A stretch of DNA of 64,000 nt from JAMXLO01 sp963749575 (GCA_963749575.1 CAVVNM010000023.1:124001-188000); one strand, 5' to 3'. Counted from the stretch's first letter, positions 33,846 to 43,810 are shown. A program made the numbers and translations. The notes: generated by a model from the letters alone, not told the origin.

Positions 33846-35190
33846 TTACAGAAGGCGCCCCATCGCCAGCACATACAGGCTGGCAACCACAAGCTGGGCA
33901 AGCGAGATCGGCAGGCCGATCGACAGGAATCGCATGAAGGTGATTCGTTCGCCCGCGCGCCCGCAGATGCCGCTGGCCACGATGTTGGACGAATCCCCGA
34001 TCATCGTTGCCCCGCCGCCGAGGGTCGCGCCGAAGGTCATGGCGATGAACACCGGCAGCGTCCACAGCGGCCAGGTGCCGAACCCGGCGCCGACCGCCGC
34101 CTCGGGGACAAGCCCGCTGACCACGAAATACCCCTTCACCACGAAGGTCATCGCGAGCACCAGCGGGATGTTCGCCACCAGCGCGGACACGGCGAACACG
34201 ATCAGCAGAACGGCGAGTGATACCAGCGTCAGATTGGTGCCGAAGTCCGCGAACAGGGAACGCGACAGGCCATCGAACACGCCGGTCTTGGTCGTTGCCG
34301 ACACCATGCAGAAGATGCAGCTGAGGAACACCAGCGTGGACCAGTCGATATCGCCCAGTACCGGCCTCCACCCGCTCGAACTTGGTGCTGTTGACCAGCA
34401 GCAGTGCGAGCGTCGCGCAGAGAATCGCGGCGGCTGGCGGCACCAGCTCGACCGGAAGGAACGGGCCGACCAGGAACAGCGCGATCATCAGCACCAGCAC
34501 CGACAGCGCCAGCGTCAGCAGCCATGGATGTTCGAGGCGCGGACGCTCGAGGTGCTCTGCGATTGGTCGCTGCGTGCGCCAGGTCTCACCTGCAACGAAT
34601 GGCAGTACGGGCACGATCGCCAGCAGCGACAGCAGGCCGCCGAGGCTCGCGTATTTCAGATAGGCGTTGAAGCTCAAGCCGATCGAACTGCCGACGATGA
34701 ATGTGGCGGGATCGCCGACCAGTGTCAGGATGCCGGCGGTGTTGCCGACCAGCGCGCACAGGATCACCGGCGTGACGAAGTCCACCTCCAGCGCGCGCGC
34801 GAGGCGGATGATGATCGGCGCGGTCAGGATCACCGTGGTCGCGTTGGGCAGGAACGCGCAGATCGGCGCGATCATGACGATCAGGCCGATCAGATAGCGC
34901 TTGCCGCTGCCACGCACCGCGCGCACGAAATAGTATCCGGCGACATCGAAGATGCCGGTCGGCGTCAGCACGCGCGCGACCACCATGCCGCCGAACAGCA
35001 ACGCGAGCAATTCGCCGCCGCCCTGCAACGCGCTGAGCAGGTCACGATCGTCAAGCGCCCCGGTGACCAGCAAAAGACACAGACCGAGCAGCGCGGTGAC
35101 CGCGATGTCCAGCAGGTCGCAGGCGATGACGATGATCACCGCGACGAACGTGCCGATGATCAGCAGGCTTTGCGTGGAGCCGAAATCCAT
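33846..35190 (-). CDS. ArsB/NhaD-type (SLC13-like) ion transporter, interrupted by a one-base frameshift
   Basis: About 11-12 membrane segments with ALLFGGMVVARVL, PICAFLPNATTVILTAPI and GNTAGILTLVGDPATFIVGS in the first half and GDSSNIVASGI in the second, the twin signature of the ion transporter superfamily (ArsB, NhaD, CitMHS). The frame breaks at about 34363: deleting one G of the GG at 34363-34364 joins ...KFERVEA to VLGDIDWSTLVFLSCIFCM and yields a 447-aa protein. The substrate is unknown; sodium, arsenite or an organic anion are options. It follows the amino-acid-binding protein gene on the same strand. Confidence 0.8.
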
Positions 35191-35221
35191 TACGACGGTT
35201 CCCGATCAACCCGGTGACGTG

Positions 35222-36281
35222 TCACTGAAACGGGGGGGCGTAGAGCAGACCGCCCTCGCTCCACGGTCGATTCGGTCCCGGCTCCAGTTTCAACGGGCTG
35301 TCGGCTCCCAGATTGCGCGCGAACATCTCGCCGTAGTTGCCGGTGCTTGCCACCGCGAGCGCCGCCCAGTTTGGTGCGATCCCAAACGCTCGCGCGACGC
35401 CGGCGGTCTGGGCGAGGTAGGCGGACTGCGTCGCGTCGCCGCCGCCGCGGCCGATCGCCTGCGGCCTGGGTCAGCCCGCGTTCGTCGGCATCGAGCAGCG
35501 CGGCATAGACCGCGCGGATCAGCGCCAGCCACTTGCCGTCGTCCCACCGAACCGCCGGCCCCAGCGGTTCCTTGGTGATCTGCTCGGCACGCATCACGAA
35601 GGCGGCGGGGTCCGGCATACGCAGCAGCATTTCGTGCAGCGCCGAGATGTCGTCGGTCATCACGTCGCAGATTCCGGCCTGGAGGTCCTTGCGTCCGATA
35701 CCGAAGTCGGCGGCCTCGACCGGCGTGACCTGCCAACCCTTGCGACGGGCGAAGTCGCGCACGTTCTCCAACTGGTTGCTGCCGAGTTCGACGCAGATGT
35801 GCGCGCCGTCCAGCGTGTCCGCGTGGGCGAACCGGCTGTCGGCGCGGGCAATGAAGCCCTGACTGTCGTAATACAGCACGCCGACGAAGATCACCGCGAA
35901 GGCGGCCTCGCGTTCCACGCTCCAGGTGGTGTTGCGCGCCAGGATGTCGATCTCGCGCGAGGCCAGCGCCGGGAAACGCGCCGTGGCACGCAGCGGCAGG
36001 AACCGCACCTTGCTGCGATCACCCAGCACGACGGTGGCGACCGCGCGGCAGAAATCCACGTCGATCCCCGACCAGGCGCCCGATGCGTCGCGCGCCGAAA
36101 AGCCGACGATTCCCTCGCTTACGCCACAGCGCAACGTGCCTCGCGCGCGCACCAGACGCAGTGTGTCGCCGACTTCGGCGTGCGCCGGCTGCAACGGAGC
36201 GAGCAACGACAGTATCGCCAGCAAACCAAAGCCGAACCGCAACGGAGTGCGCAGTCCCGGCCTTCTCACGTTGCCCGGCAC
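35222..36281 (-). CDS. general L-amino-acid-binding protein (AapJ-like), interrupted by a one-base frameshift
   Basis: A periplasmic family 3 binding protein with leader LRFGFGLLAILSLLAPLQPAHA and typical segments VRARGTLRCGVSEGIVGFSARDASG and VDFCRAVATVVLGD. After ...DERGLTQAA the frame shifts. Removing one C of the CC at 35458-35459 restores AIGRGGGDATQSAYLAQTAG and a family-typical C-terminus ending YAPPFQ at 35222 (352 aa). Unshifted, the reading frame would run on to 35190. No Aap permease or ATPase is adjacent. The first codon is GTG at 36281; a GTG at 36269 is also possible. Confidence 0.82.
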
Positions 36282-36288
36282 GGCAGCT

Positions 36289-36627
36289 TCAATTGTGGCA
36301 GCTGGTATGTGACACGGTGGTCGCGTTGTTGGCGCTACCGGTAACGCTGCTGGTGGAAGTGCAGCTCATCCCGTCGGTGGGGGACGGGCCGAATCCGGCC
36401 TTGGCCGCCTCGGCATTTTCGACATTCTCGCCGTGCTTGATGTTGCGCAGCGTTTCGGCGTCCTGGTCAGCGGTCGACTGATCGCCGGAGCCGCCCATCG
36501 TTGGCGGCCCGTTCATGCTGCCCATGCCGTTCTGGCGGTTCCACTCGGCCTGCTTTGCCGCAAAGTCGGCGACTCCGCAGCCCGCGAGCAGGCCCAACAA
36601 AGCGAGGAGCGGCAGCAACGACTTCAT
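36289..36627 (-). CDS. small lipoprotein, unknown function
   Basis: A 112-aa lipoprotein with lipobox LAGC (LLGLLAGCGVAD), a polar Gly/Met/Asn-rich middle and two cysteines near the end (MSCTST, HTSCHN) that could form a disulfide. It lies 7 bp upstream of the amino-acid-binding protein gene on the same strand. No family recognised. Confidence 0.65.
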   Translation of the reverse strand: MKSLLPLLALLGLLAGCGVADFAAKQAEWNRQNGMGSMNGPPTMGGSGDQSTADQDAETLRNIKHGENVENAEAAKAGFGPSPTDGMSCTSTSSVTGSANNATTVSHTSCHN

Positions 36628-36814
36628 CAGGGACTCCCGCTGCGAGGCCGCATGGGTCGCGGCGGCACGATCGATTTGATCCGTTGCCTAGAGCCGGCCA
36701 TTGCGAAACGTCAACCCCAAATGTACCAGTCATGCGCAGACTTGTCGTGCCTTGCGAATGCCGCGATTACGCTACATCAGGCGGTGTCGAAGCCAACGAA
36801 GGAGCCAGCGGTCG

Positions 36815-37234
36815 ATGACCAAGCATCTGCGGATCCACGTGATCGCGGCAACAGCATTGGTGCTGCAGGCCTGTGCAGAAAGGGCACCGGCTCCGCCATC
36901 GGCGCGGGTGTTCGCTGCTGATATGACCGGCGCGGCAAAGGCCTGCACGGTACCGCCGGTGACCATTGCCGCGAGCCAGACGGTCGATGTCGCTATGAAG
37001 GTCGGCAATGACGGCGGATGGTGTGCCATTACGGTCAACAACAACGGCCGACCGTTCGATGCAGGTCTCGTCGTTACGGCACCGGCGCACGGGAAGCAGG
37101 TGATCCACACCGTCGGCAACGATACGCGAATTGACTACACGCCGGCCGCGCATTTCGCCGGCACGGACGCGTTCAGCGTGCGGCTGATCCCGGGTGACGC
37201 GACGATTCGCGCGACGGTGACCGTGACCCCCTGA
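36815..37234 (+). CDS. lipoprotein with a bacterial Ig-like (tandem Big/cadherin-like) domain
   Basis: A 139-aa exported protein with a leader ending in LVLQAC, a somewhat atypical lipobox (Gln at -2). The mature part contains VVTAPAHGKQVIHTVGNDTRIDYTPAAHFAGTDAFSVRL, the beta-sandwich signature YTPxxxFxGxDxFxV of Ig-like/VCBS-type domains. A cysteine pair (C43, C68 approximately) may be disulfide-bonded. The ATG at 36815 is preferred because upstream starts lack a leader. It converges with the next gene, whose stop is at the next base. Confidence 0.7.
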   Translation: MTKHLRIHVIAATALVLQACAERAPAPPSARVFAADMTGAAKACTVPPVTIAASQTVDVAMKVGNDGGWCAITVNNNGRPFDAGLVVTAPAHGKQVIHTVGNDTRIDYTPAAHFAGTDAFSVRLIPGDATIRATVTVTP

Positions 37235-37735
37235 TCAGTGGTGCTTCGTGGCGGTCGCAACCTGCTTGCGCGCCGGCGCCGCCTGGGGACACACGTCCAG
37301 CGACGTCGGCACCAGGTCCTTGCCGGCAGCATAGGCTGGCAGGTCGTTGGCGCTGCGCAGCGCCATCACCTCGCTGAAGATCGCGCTGTTGCGCGCGCAG
37401 AAATCGGTGCCGAGGTGCATGCCGGCGGATGATTCGCCGTTGGCAAGATCGGTGGTGAACCGGTCGTGCTCCTGTTGTGCACGTTTGCCGTACATGCGCC
37501 TGAACACCTCGCCGACCGCCTTCTCGTTGCCCATCAGGTCAGGCTGGTATTTGCGGATGAAGGCATTGTAGCGCTCGTCCTGACGGCATCCGGTCGCCAG
37601 CACCATGAGTTCGCTGCGCAACGCCGCCACCTCGACCACTGACCGCTCCTGCGGTTGCAGGCATTCGAGCTGGGCTTGCGCCTGCTGAACGGTCAACAGA
37701 GACGCGACGGCGAGGCTGGACAACAGGCGGCGCAT
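37235..37735 (-). CDS. exported protein of unknown function
   Basis: A 166-aa protein with signal peptide MRRLLSSLAVASLLTVQQAQAQ and a mature part with C at LECLQPQE, TGCRQDE, TDFCARN and DVCPQ, suggesting two disulfides. The pattern AALRSELMVLATGCRQDERYNAFIRKYQP recalls a family of alphaproteobacterial secreted hypotheticals. An upstream ATG at 37801 would add 22 residues before the leader and is rejected. The gene is convergent with the Ig-like lipoprotein (1 bp apart). Confidence 0.75.
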   Translation of the reverse strand: MRRLLSSLAVASLLTVQQAQAQLECLQPQERSVVEVAALRSELMVLATGCRQDERYNAFIRKYQPDLMGNEKAVGEVFRRMYGKRAQQEHDRFTTDLANGESSAGMHLGTDFCARNSAIFSEVMALRSANDLPAYAAGKDLVPTSLDVCPQAAPARKQVATATKHH

Positions 37736-37822
37736 GGGCTTCCTCCAATCGACGGTGCACCGACATACGGCAGGACACCCTGCCACGGCAATATCTAACA
37801 TGATTGATCTAAGGTTTATGAC

Positions 37823-38563
37823 ATGGAGTTGGTACCAAATCTGAGAAACCGTGTCGCCTTGGTCACGGGCGCTTCACGTGGGATCGGCCGAGCGGTGGCG
37901 CTCGGTCTGGCGGCGGCCGGGGCCGATGTCGCGGTTAATTATCGCGAGCGCGAGATCGACGCCAGAGAGGTTGGCTCAGCGATCCGCGCCGCCGGCCGCC
38001 GCACGATCGCGGTGGCGGCGGACGTGTCGGACGGCGCAGCCGTCGCCGGGATGATCGACCGCATCCAAGCCGAACTCGGCACGATCGACGTGCTGGTCAA
38101 CAACGCAGGCGTCGCGATCATCCGGAGCGTCGACGACCTGACCGAGGCGGAGTTCGACCGGACGATCGCGGTGAACCTGAAGTCGGCATTCCTGTGTACC
38201 CAGGCGGTACTTCCCGGCATGCGGGTGCGGCGCTGGGGGCGCATCGTCAACATCTCATCCGGCGCCGCGCGTGGCGCCGGCGGTATCGGCGTGCACTACA
38301 ATGCGTCGAAGGCGGGAATCGAGGGGCTGACGCGCGGCTATGCGGCACGACTGGTGGCGGAGGGCATCACGGTGAACGCTGTGGCGCCGTCGCTGATCGA
38401 CACCGAAATGATGAACGCGCGGCGTGATCAAGCGATCGCGCGGATTCCGCTCGGGCGCATGGGAACGGTGGAGGAGGTGGCGCAAGCGGTGCTGATGGTG
38501 TTGGGCAATGAATACATGACCGGACAGACGGTGCAGTTGAACGGCGGGACGCATTTCATCTGA
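37823..38563 (+). CDS. short-chain dehydrogenase/reductase, FabG-like
   Basis: A 246-aa classical SDR. The NAD(P)-binding motif TGASRGIG is at residues 15-22, NNAG at 93-96, and the catalytic residues Ser145/146, Tyr159 and Lys163 (HYNASKAG) are intact. An N-terminal Tyr-Arg-Glu after the second strand suggests NADPH. It is monocistronic and divergent from the preceding exported-protein gene (87 bp). The substrate is unknown; 3-oxoacyl-ACP reductase is the nearest general description. Confidence 0.88.
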   Translation: MELVPNLRNRVALVTGASRGIGRAVALGLAAAGADVAVNYREREIDAREVGSAIRAAGRRTIAVAADVSDGAAVAGMIDRIQAELGTIDVLVNNAGVAIIRSVDDLTEAEFDRTIAVNLKSAFLCTQAVLPGMRVRRWGRIVNISSGAARGAGGIGVHYNASKAGIEGLTRGYAARLVAEGITVNAVAPSLIDTEMMNARRDQAIARIPLGRMGTVEEVAQAVLMVLGNEYMTGQTVQLNGGTHFI

Positions 38564-38681
38564 CCCTCGGCCATGATCATTCCGCACCTCGCAGTCCGGT
38601 ATCAGGTTCAAGCCGGCTATCGCCGTGTCGGCGAGGCCGTCCAGAACTCGCTTCAGCGAATCTCCCACCTGTCGAGGCACC

Positions 38682-39932
38682 TCATACTCCAGGCACGTTG
38701 CCCGACTGCGGCGCAGGCTCAACGATCTGCGGCCCGCCACGATCGATGCTGAAGACTGCCAACGCCCGGCGCACCTGGCCGTCCGGCAGTAGTGCGAACC
38801 AGCCATCCGCGCCGACGAACCCCGACGGTTGCGTGAGCGCCCCCGCCGAGAAGCCGCGTCCGCCCAGCACGCGTGCGATCGAGGCTGCATCGTATGCCAG
38901 GTCTGCCAGCGGCGACGGGCCGCTGCCGTTCTTGGCTGAATAGGCCTGCTCGAAGTTGACGCGCGTCGCTGGGTCGGGGGCAGCATACCAGGCGCCGCGA
39001 AACTGGCCGGCGCCGCTCGCGGAGGAGGCCCATAGGGCCGGTCCGATAATCTGCACCGCAGAGCGGTCGACGTCGTAGTACGGCAGCATCGCGGCAATCT
39101 CCGCCAATGCCTCGCCGGTATCCGCCAGCAGCAGGGTGTTGAACCCCGGCGGCGGGATCGACGACTTGGCCAATTCCTGCGCCTGATGCCGTCCCTCCGG
39201 CGTGCCCAGGGCGCGCGCCGCACGCATCTGCGCATCGATTGGCCCGCGCCGGCTGCCGTAGTCCGACAGCTCGCGCGTCGCGACATTGATCGCCTGCATG
39301 CCGGATGCGTAGAACCGCACGTTCGGCGGAGTGGCGCCGTCGCTCGCGGTAGCCTGATTGAGCGCCTGGGCCATGACGTGGCCGAAGTCGTTGTCCGGCA
39401 GCAGTGCGGCGAACTGCGACTTGCCCTGGCTCTGCGCCGCAGCCACCAGGCGGCGCACCTGCTGGCCGGGCGTGATTCCCAGCGTCCACACGCCGGGCTG
39501 CGCCTGCGACGGATCGTTGGTAAAGGCGAGCACCGCGACACTGGCCGCGCGTGCGATCGGCGCGACGGCGGCGGTCTCCGCCGAGGTCAGCGGTCCCAGG
39601 ATCAGTCCGGCGCCCGCGGCGATCGCCGACTGCGCTGCGGCGGCGGCTCCCTCCGGCGTGCCACCGGTGTCCTTGGCGTCCAGCGGCGGTGCGCCCGGCG
39701 CATCGAGCGCAAGCTGCGCGGCATGCAGCATCGACTGGCCGATATCGGCACGTGCGCCCGACAGCGGCAGCAGGATCGCGACGCGCTGTCCGGTCGCAGT
39801 CGGAGGACCAGGCTGCGCGCCGCCCAGCGGCACCGGCGCCCCGCCGTAACCGCTCGGGCCATAGTTATATCCGCCGCCGCAGCCCGCGAGTGCTAGTGTA
39901 CCGAGAAGGAGCACGAATGCCCGACGAAGCAT
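38682..39932 (-). CDS. LpoA-like penicillin-binding-protein activator lipoprotein
   Basis: A lipoprotein of about 416 aa with lipobox LAGC (C18) and a type I periplasmic binding fold: VAILLPLSGARADIGQSMLHAAQLALD and GAGLILGPLTSAETAAVAPIARAASVAVLAF. Proteins of this kind next to rsmI are LpoA/YraM relatives that regulate peptidoglycan synthesis from the outer membrane. The ATG at 39932 is chosen because the AGGAG site lies directly against the ATG at 39941. The start overlaps the divergent rsmI start by 16 bp. Confidence 0.82.
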   Translation of the reverse strand: MLRRAFVLLLGTLALAGCGGGYNYGPSGYGGAPVPLGGAQPGPPTATGQRVAILLPLSGARADIGQSMLHAAQLALDAPGAPPLDAKDTGGTPEGAAAAAQSAIAAGAGLILGPLTSAETAAVAPIARAASVAVLAFTNDPSQAQPGVWTLGITPGQQVRRLVAAAQSQGKSQFAALLPDNDFGHVMAQALNQATASDGATPPNVRFYASGMQAINVATRELSDYGSRRGPIDAQMRAARALGTPEGRHQAQELAKSSIPPPGFNTLLLADTGEALAEIAAMLPYYDVDRSAVQIIGPALWASSASGAGQFRGAWYAAPDPATRVNFEQAYSAKNGSGPSPLADLAYDAASIARVLGGRGFSAGALTQPSGFVGADGWFALLPDGQVRRALAVFSIDRGGPQIVEPAPQSGNVPGV

Positions 39933-40807
39933 GCCCCGCATCTCCTGACCCCCGGCAGGACGGACAGTCCGTTCTGCCGGATGGACTTGTGCTGGTTTCC
40001 ACCCCGATCGGCAACCTTGGGGATCTGACGCTCCGCGCGCGCGAGACCTTGTTGGCCGCCGACCTGATCCTCTGCGAGGATACCCGGCACACTTCCAGAC
40101 TGCTCGCCGCGATCGGCGCCAGGGTGAAACTGCAGGCGCTGCACGAGCACAACGAAGACGCGGCCATCCCGGCGGTGCTGGCGCAATTGCGGCAGGGCAG
40201 GCGCATCGCGCTGGTGTCGGACGCCGGTGTGCCGCTGGTGTCCGATCCAGGCTATCGACTGGTGCGCGCGGCGTTGGCGGCGGGTTTGGCTGTCGGTGCG
40301 GTGCCGGGAGCGAATGCCGCGGTCACCGCGCTGGTGCTGTCGGGCCTGCCGCCGCTGCCATTCCTGGTCCTGGGTTTTCCGCCGCCGCGCCAGGCGGCCC
40401 GACGCGCCGCCTTCGGCCGCATCCGTGGCGCCGAACGGGCAGGGTTGGCGGCGACACTGATCTGGTATGAGGCGCCGCATCGGCTCGCCGAGACGCTGGC
40501 AGACATGACGGAAGCATTCGGCGTGCGCGACGCCGCGGTGGCACGAGAACTGACCAAGCGGTTCGAGGAGGTAAGGCGTGCGCCGCTGCACGAGCTGGCC
40601 GCGCACTACGCGTCCGCCACTGCGCGCGGCGAGGTCACTGTGGTGGTTGGGCCACCCGAACACGACGATCCGGAGGACCTCGATGGGCGCCTGCGCACGG
40701 CACTCGCCGGCAACAGCGTGAAGGACGCAGCTGCGCTGGTCGCCACAGCAACCGGGCTGCCACGCAAGTTGGTGTACGCACGCGCGCTGGCGTTGAGTGC
40801 AGGATAA
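39917..40807 (+). CDS. rsmI: 16S rRNA (cytidine(1402)-2'-O)-methyltransferase
   Basis: A 296-aa SAM-dependent methyltransferase of the tetrapyrrole-methylase fold that modifies C1402 of 16S rRNA. Landmarks are LVSTPIGNLGDLTLRA, CEDTRHTSRLL, SDAGVPLVSDPGYRLV and VPGANAAVTALVLSGLP. The ATG at 39917 has an AGAAGGAG ribosome site. It is divergent from and slightly overlaps the LpoA-like gene, a common arrangement in proteobacteria. The yraN gene that often follows is absent here; hemW converges instead. Confidence 0.94.
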   Translation: MPDEACPASPDPRQDGQSVLPDGLVLVSTPIGNLGDLTLRARETLLAADLILCEDTRHTSRLLAAIGARVKLQALHEHNEDAAIPAVLAQLRQGRRIALVSDAGVPLVSDPGYRLVRAALAAGLAVGAVPGANAAVTALVLSGLPPLPFLVLGFPPPRQAARRAAFGRIRGAERAGLAATLIWYEAPHRLAETLADMTEAFGVRDAAVARELTKRFEEVRRAPLHELAAHYASATARGEVTVVVGPPEHDDPEDLDGRLRTALAGNSVKDAAALVATATGLPRKLVYARALALSAG

Positions 40808-40927
40808 CCGCCTTGCGAGTGGGGCGGAGAATGCCGGCAGCAGTGGCTCAGGTCGTTCGGCCGCACGCGGTGATCGTGGTTGCCATCGACCAACTCAAAC
40901 CCGCTCCGCGGGCGTCGCGGTATCTCC

Positions 40928-42085
40928 TCAGACCACCATTGCGGCCAGCAGCGGATCTAACCGGAGTCGGCCGGCCGGGGTAGCGACGAGAGAGCCACGA
41001 CGCCAGTCAAGGTAGCCCTCGGCCAGTGCCTGGCGCAGCACCGATGCATCCACCGCCTGGTCCAGCGCGACCCCGGTACGTGCAGCGAAGCGTGCCGGAT
41101 CGATGCCTTCTGAGAGCCGCAACCCCATAAGCAGCATTTCGCGCGCGCGGTCGGTCGGATTGAGCGGCGCTTCCTCGACCGTGCCATGGCCATCGCGCTC
41201 GACGCGTTCTGCCCAGGGCTCCGGGGCGCGGTGGCGCCTGGTAGCGAACAGCCCCCCCGCTCCGGAGGGTAGCGTAACCCTGCCATGCGCACCCGGCCCG
41301 ATGCCGGCGTAATCGCCATAACGCCAGTAGGTCAGGTTGTGCCGGCTTTCGCTGCCCGGCACAGCATAGTTCGACACCTCGTAGTCGGAGAGACCGAAGC
41401 ACCCGGCCGCCTCCGCTGTTGTCTCGTAAAGTGCGGCCGCCGTGTCCGGGTCGGGCAGTGCGATCTCGCCACGACGATGCATCGCCGCGAACCGGGTGCC
41501 GGGCTCGATGGTGAGCTGATAGAGCGACAGGTGATCCGCCGCCAGCGCCAGCGCCCGGTGCAGCTCCGCCCGCCAGGCGTCGAGCGTCTGGCCCGGCCGT
41601 GCATAGATCAGATCGAACGAGATACGCGGAAAGACCGCCCGCGCGGTCTCCAGCGCGGCGATCGCCTGCGCTGCGGAGTGCTCCCGGCCGAGCATCAGCA
41701 GCGCCGCCGGATCGAGGCTCTGCACCCCGATCGACACACGGTTCACCCCGGCCTCACGAAACGCCACGAACCGCCCCGCCTCCACGCTGGTGGGGTTCGC
41801 TTCCAGCGTGATCTCGATGTCGTTGCCCGGTGCGAACAGCCGGCGGGCATCCTCGATCAGGACCGCCACGGTGTCCGGCGCCATCAGGCTGGGCGTGCCG
41901 CCGCCAAAGAAGATCGAACTCAGTCTGCGGCGTCCGAGCCGTTCCGCCTCCCACGCCAGCTCGCGGCGCAATGCGGCGCGGAAGCGCGTCTGCGGGATGC
42001 GCTCGCGCACGTGCGAGTTGAAGTCGCAATAAGGGCACTTGGCCAGGCAGAACGGCCAGTGGATATAGAGCGCCAGAGGTTCCAT
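40928..42085 (-). CDS. hemW: radical SAM heme chaperone HemW
   Basis: A 385-aa radical SAM protein, CPYC motif with C13, C17 and C20 (CLAKCPYCDFNSH), FFGGGTPSLM and EANPTSVEAGRF typical of HemW/HemN-like proteins. The insertion that distinguishes oxygen-independent coproporphyrinogen oxidase HemN is absent, so HemW is the better name. The ATG at 42085 is 15 bp from the divergent YbaK-like start. A far upstream extension of the frame is antisense to that gene and is rejected. Confidence 0.92.
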   Translation of the reverse strand: MEPLALYIHWPFCLAKCPYCDFNSHVRERIPQTRFRAALRRELAWEAERLGRRRLSSIFFGGGTPSLMAPDTVAVLIEDARRLFAPGNDIEITLEANPTSVEAGRFVAFREAGVNRVSIGVQSLDPAALLMLGREHSAAQAIAALETARAVFPRISFDLIYARPGQTLDAWRAELHRALALAADHLSLYQLTIEPGTRFAAMHRRGEIALPDPDTAAALYETTAEAAGCFGLSDYEVSNYAVPGSESRHNLTYWRYGDYAGIGPGAHGRVTLPSGAGGLFATRRHRAPEPWAERVERDGHGTVEEAPLNPTDRAREMLLMGLRLSEGIDPARFAARTGVALDQAVDASVLRQALAEGYLDWRRGSLVATPAGRLRLDPLLAAMVV

Positions 42086-42100
42086 TGCAGGAGATATAGG

Positions 42101-42586
42101 ATGTCCGCCAGCGAAACCGGCGGTTCGGTGGAGCGCGTGCGCGCGGCACTGCTGGCAGCAGGCCATCCGGACACCATCACCCAGTTCCCGGCCGGAACCC
42201 GGACGGCCGCCGATGCCGCGGCGGCGGTGGGCTGCACCGTGGCGCAGATCGCCAAGTCGATCGTGTTCCGCTGCGGCATGCGCGCGGCGGTGGTGATCAC
42301 GTCCGGCGCCAACCGGGTCGATCAGGCGAAGGCGGAGGCCGCGCTGGGGGTGAAGCTGGGGCGCGCCGACGGCGATTGGGTGCGACAGACGACGGGCTTC
42401 GCGATCGGTGGCGTGTCGCCGGTGGGCCACCTTGCCCCGCCAATGCTGCTGCTGGACGAGGACCTGTTGGCGCTGGATCCGATCTGGGCGGCAGCGGGCT
42501 CGCCACGCCACGTGTTCCAGACCAATGCCGCGGCGCTGCTGCGGATTACCGGCGCGCGGGTAGCGGTGGTGCGCGCGGAGCCGTGA
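42101..42586 (+). CDS. YbaK/ProX-type aminoacyl-tRNA deacylase
   Basis: A 161-aa protein of the YbaK/EbsC family, which hydrolyses mischarged tRNAs such as Cys- or Ala-tRNA(Pro). Visible features are IAKSIVFRCG (catalytic Lys), VVITSGANRVDQAKAEAALG and RQTTGFAIGGVSPVGH. The length is normal. It is divergent from hemW with a 15-bp gap. Confidence 0.9.
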   Translation: MSASETGGSVERVRAALLAAGHPDTITQFPAGTRTAADAAAAVGCTVAQIAKSIVFRCGMRAAVVITSGANRVDQAKAEAALGVKLGRADGDWVRQTTGFAIGGVSPVGHLAPPMLLLDEDLLALDPIWAAAGSPRHVFQTNAAALLRITGARVAVVRAEP

Positions 42587-42830
42587 TCTCCGCGATTTGG
42601 TAAGATTTGGCCGGGGGCAGAGCGGCAAATGAAACCGCGCATGCACGCAAAGCCACGCTGACGAAAGCGAGCGACACCGTCATGCCGACGAAGAGCTTGC
42701 CCCGAGCGAAGCCGCGGTCGGCATCCACGGCTTCGCCGCAGGCGAATCCATGACGGTGCGCGCCGGGCGGGCGAGGTTTTTCCTCGCGGCTGCCTGGCGC
42801 CCTTGGCGGTTTGCGGTTGATGCCGGCGAG
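42587..42830. repeat. intergenic region with a palindromic repeat
   Basis: A 244-bp gap between converging genes. At 42675-42758 outer arms CACCGTCATG and CATGACGGTG (10 bp, perfect) enclose a second inverted pair GCGAAGCCG (42706-42714) and CGGCTTCGC (42728-42736). This looks like an intergenic palindromic element rather than a simple terminator. No coding potential. Confidence 0.45.
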
Positions 42831-43499
42831 CTACGCGGGGATGGCGAGGGGCGGGCCCGTGCCGGTCGGCTCGGGCGGGGCGGCGGGTTTGGCTCTAAGC
42901 CGGGCGACGATGTGGGCGATCGGGAAGGCGCGATCGAGCCTCTCCATGGCCATGCGGAGCCAATTGCCGCCGAATTGGTTGATGGCGAGTTGCAATTCTC
43001 GCCATAGCGGATGGCTCGGATAGAGGCCGAGATCGCGGCAGATATCGGCGAGGACGGCGCCGATCGGCTGACGGCGGACCATGGCGGCGATCTGGTCTGG
43101 GGTGGGCAGGTTGGCGAGCAGGGAGGCCGCGTCGGCGGGTTGCTGCGGCTGGGCGCGCCGAGGGGACGGCGGTTGCGCCTCGCACGGGAGGGCGCGGGAC
43201 GCGCGGGGGGATGGCGCGGGTTTGGGCTCGGGTTTGGCGTCGAGGTGGGCGGCGGTGCGGGCGATCTTTTCCTCGAGCAGGCCGGCGCGGTGCAGGCCTT
43301 GGGCGATGCGGGCGAGGATCAGCGGGAGGTGATCGGTGCCGAACTTGCACACGAGGTCGGCGGTGTCGTTGGGGACGGCGCTTTGGCGCAGCGTGGCGGC
43401 GAGTTGCCTGCCGTAGTCGATGAGCCTGCGGACGAGCGAGAGCAGTCGGCCGGAGCGGCTTGGCGGGGGTAGGTCAGGAGCGGTGGGCGCGGCCGACAT
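42831..43499 (-). CDS. conserved hypothetical protein (Acetobacteraceae-type)
   Basis: A 222-aa cytoplasmic protein. The N-terminal ~75 residues are helical (RLLSLVRRLIDYGRQLAATLRQ, DTADLVCKFGTDHLPLILARIAQGLHRAGLLEEKI). A Pro/Ala/Arg-rich linker follows (about 90-125), then a second helical part with LPTPDQIAAMVRRQPIGAVLADICRDLGLYPSHPLWRELQLAI. I recall proteins of this design repeated in many Acetobacteraceae genomes without a known function. The C-terminal tail is low complexity. Confidence 0.6.
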   Translation of the reverse strand: MSAAPTAPDLPPPSRSGRLLSLVRRLIDYGRQLAATLRQSAVPNDTADLVCKFGTDHLPLILARIAQGLHRAGLLEEKIARTAAHLDAKPEPKPAPSPRASRALPCEAQPPSPRRAQPQQPADAASLLANLPTPDQIAAMVRRQPIGAVLADICRDLGLYPSHPLWRELQLAINQFGGNWLRMAMERLDRAFPIAHIVARLRAKPAAPPEPTGTGPPLAIPA

Positions 43500-43810
43500 G
43501 AACGGAAGGAGAACACGAAATGGGTGGCGGTGTCAAGGATAATTTCCTAGGAGAGCTGGGCCGGCAGTCCTATGCGCGGCTGCGACCACGGCTTTGCCGC
43601 ACGCGCCAGCGCAAGTCATGGCTGGCCGGCCCCGGCCTTCACGGGCACATGCTTCGCCCACCAGGACGATGGGCGGCGGCCGGAGAGTTGAGATTTCGGG
43701 CTCCTGGTATTACCGAACATTATCCGCGTGCTTTGCGTGCTTTGCGTGGTTTGCGGTTCCGTTATTCTGGCTGACCTGACGGCAACGCTGCTGACGACTT
43801 GATTGATCTG
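43500..43810. repeat. intergenic region with three 9-bp tandem repeats
   Basis: A 311-bp gap with no gene recognised. At 43728-43754 the 9-bp unit GTGCTTTGC occurs twice and then once as GTGGTTTGC. The rest is GC-rich with no obvious terminator or promoter. Confidence 0.45.
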
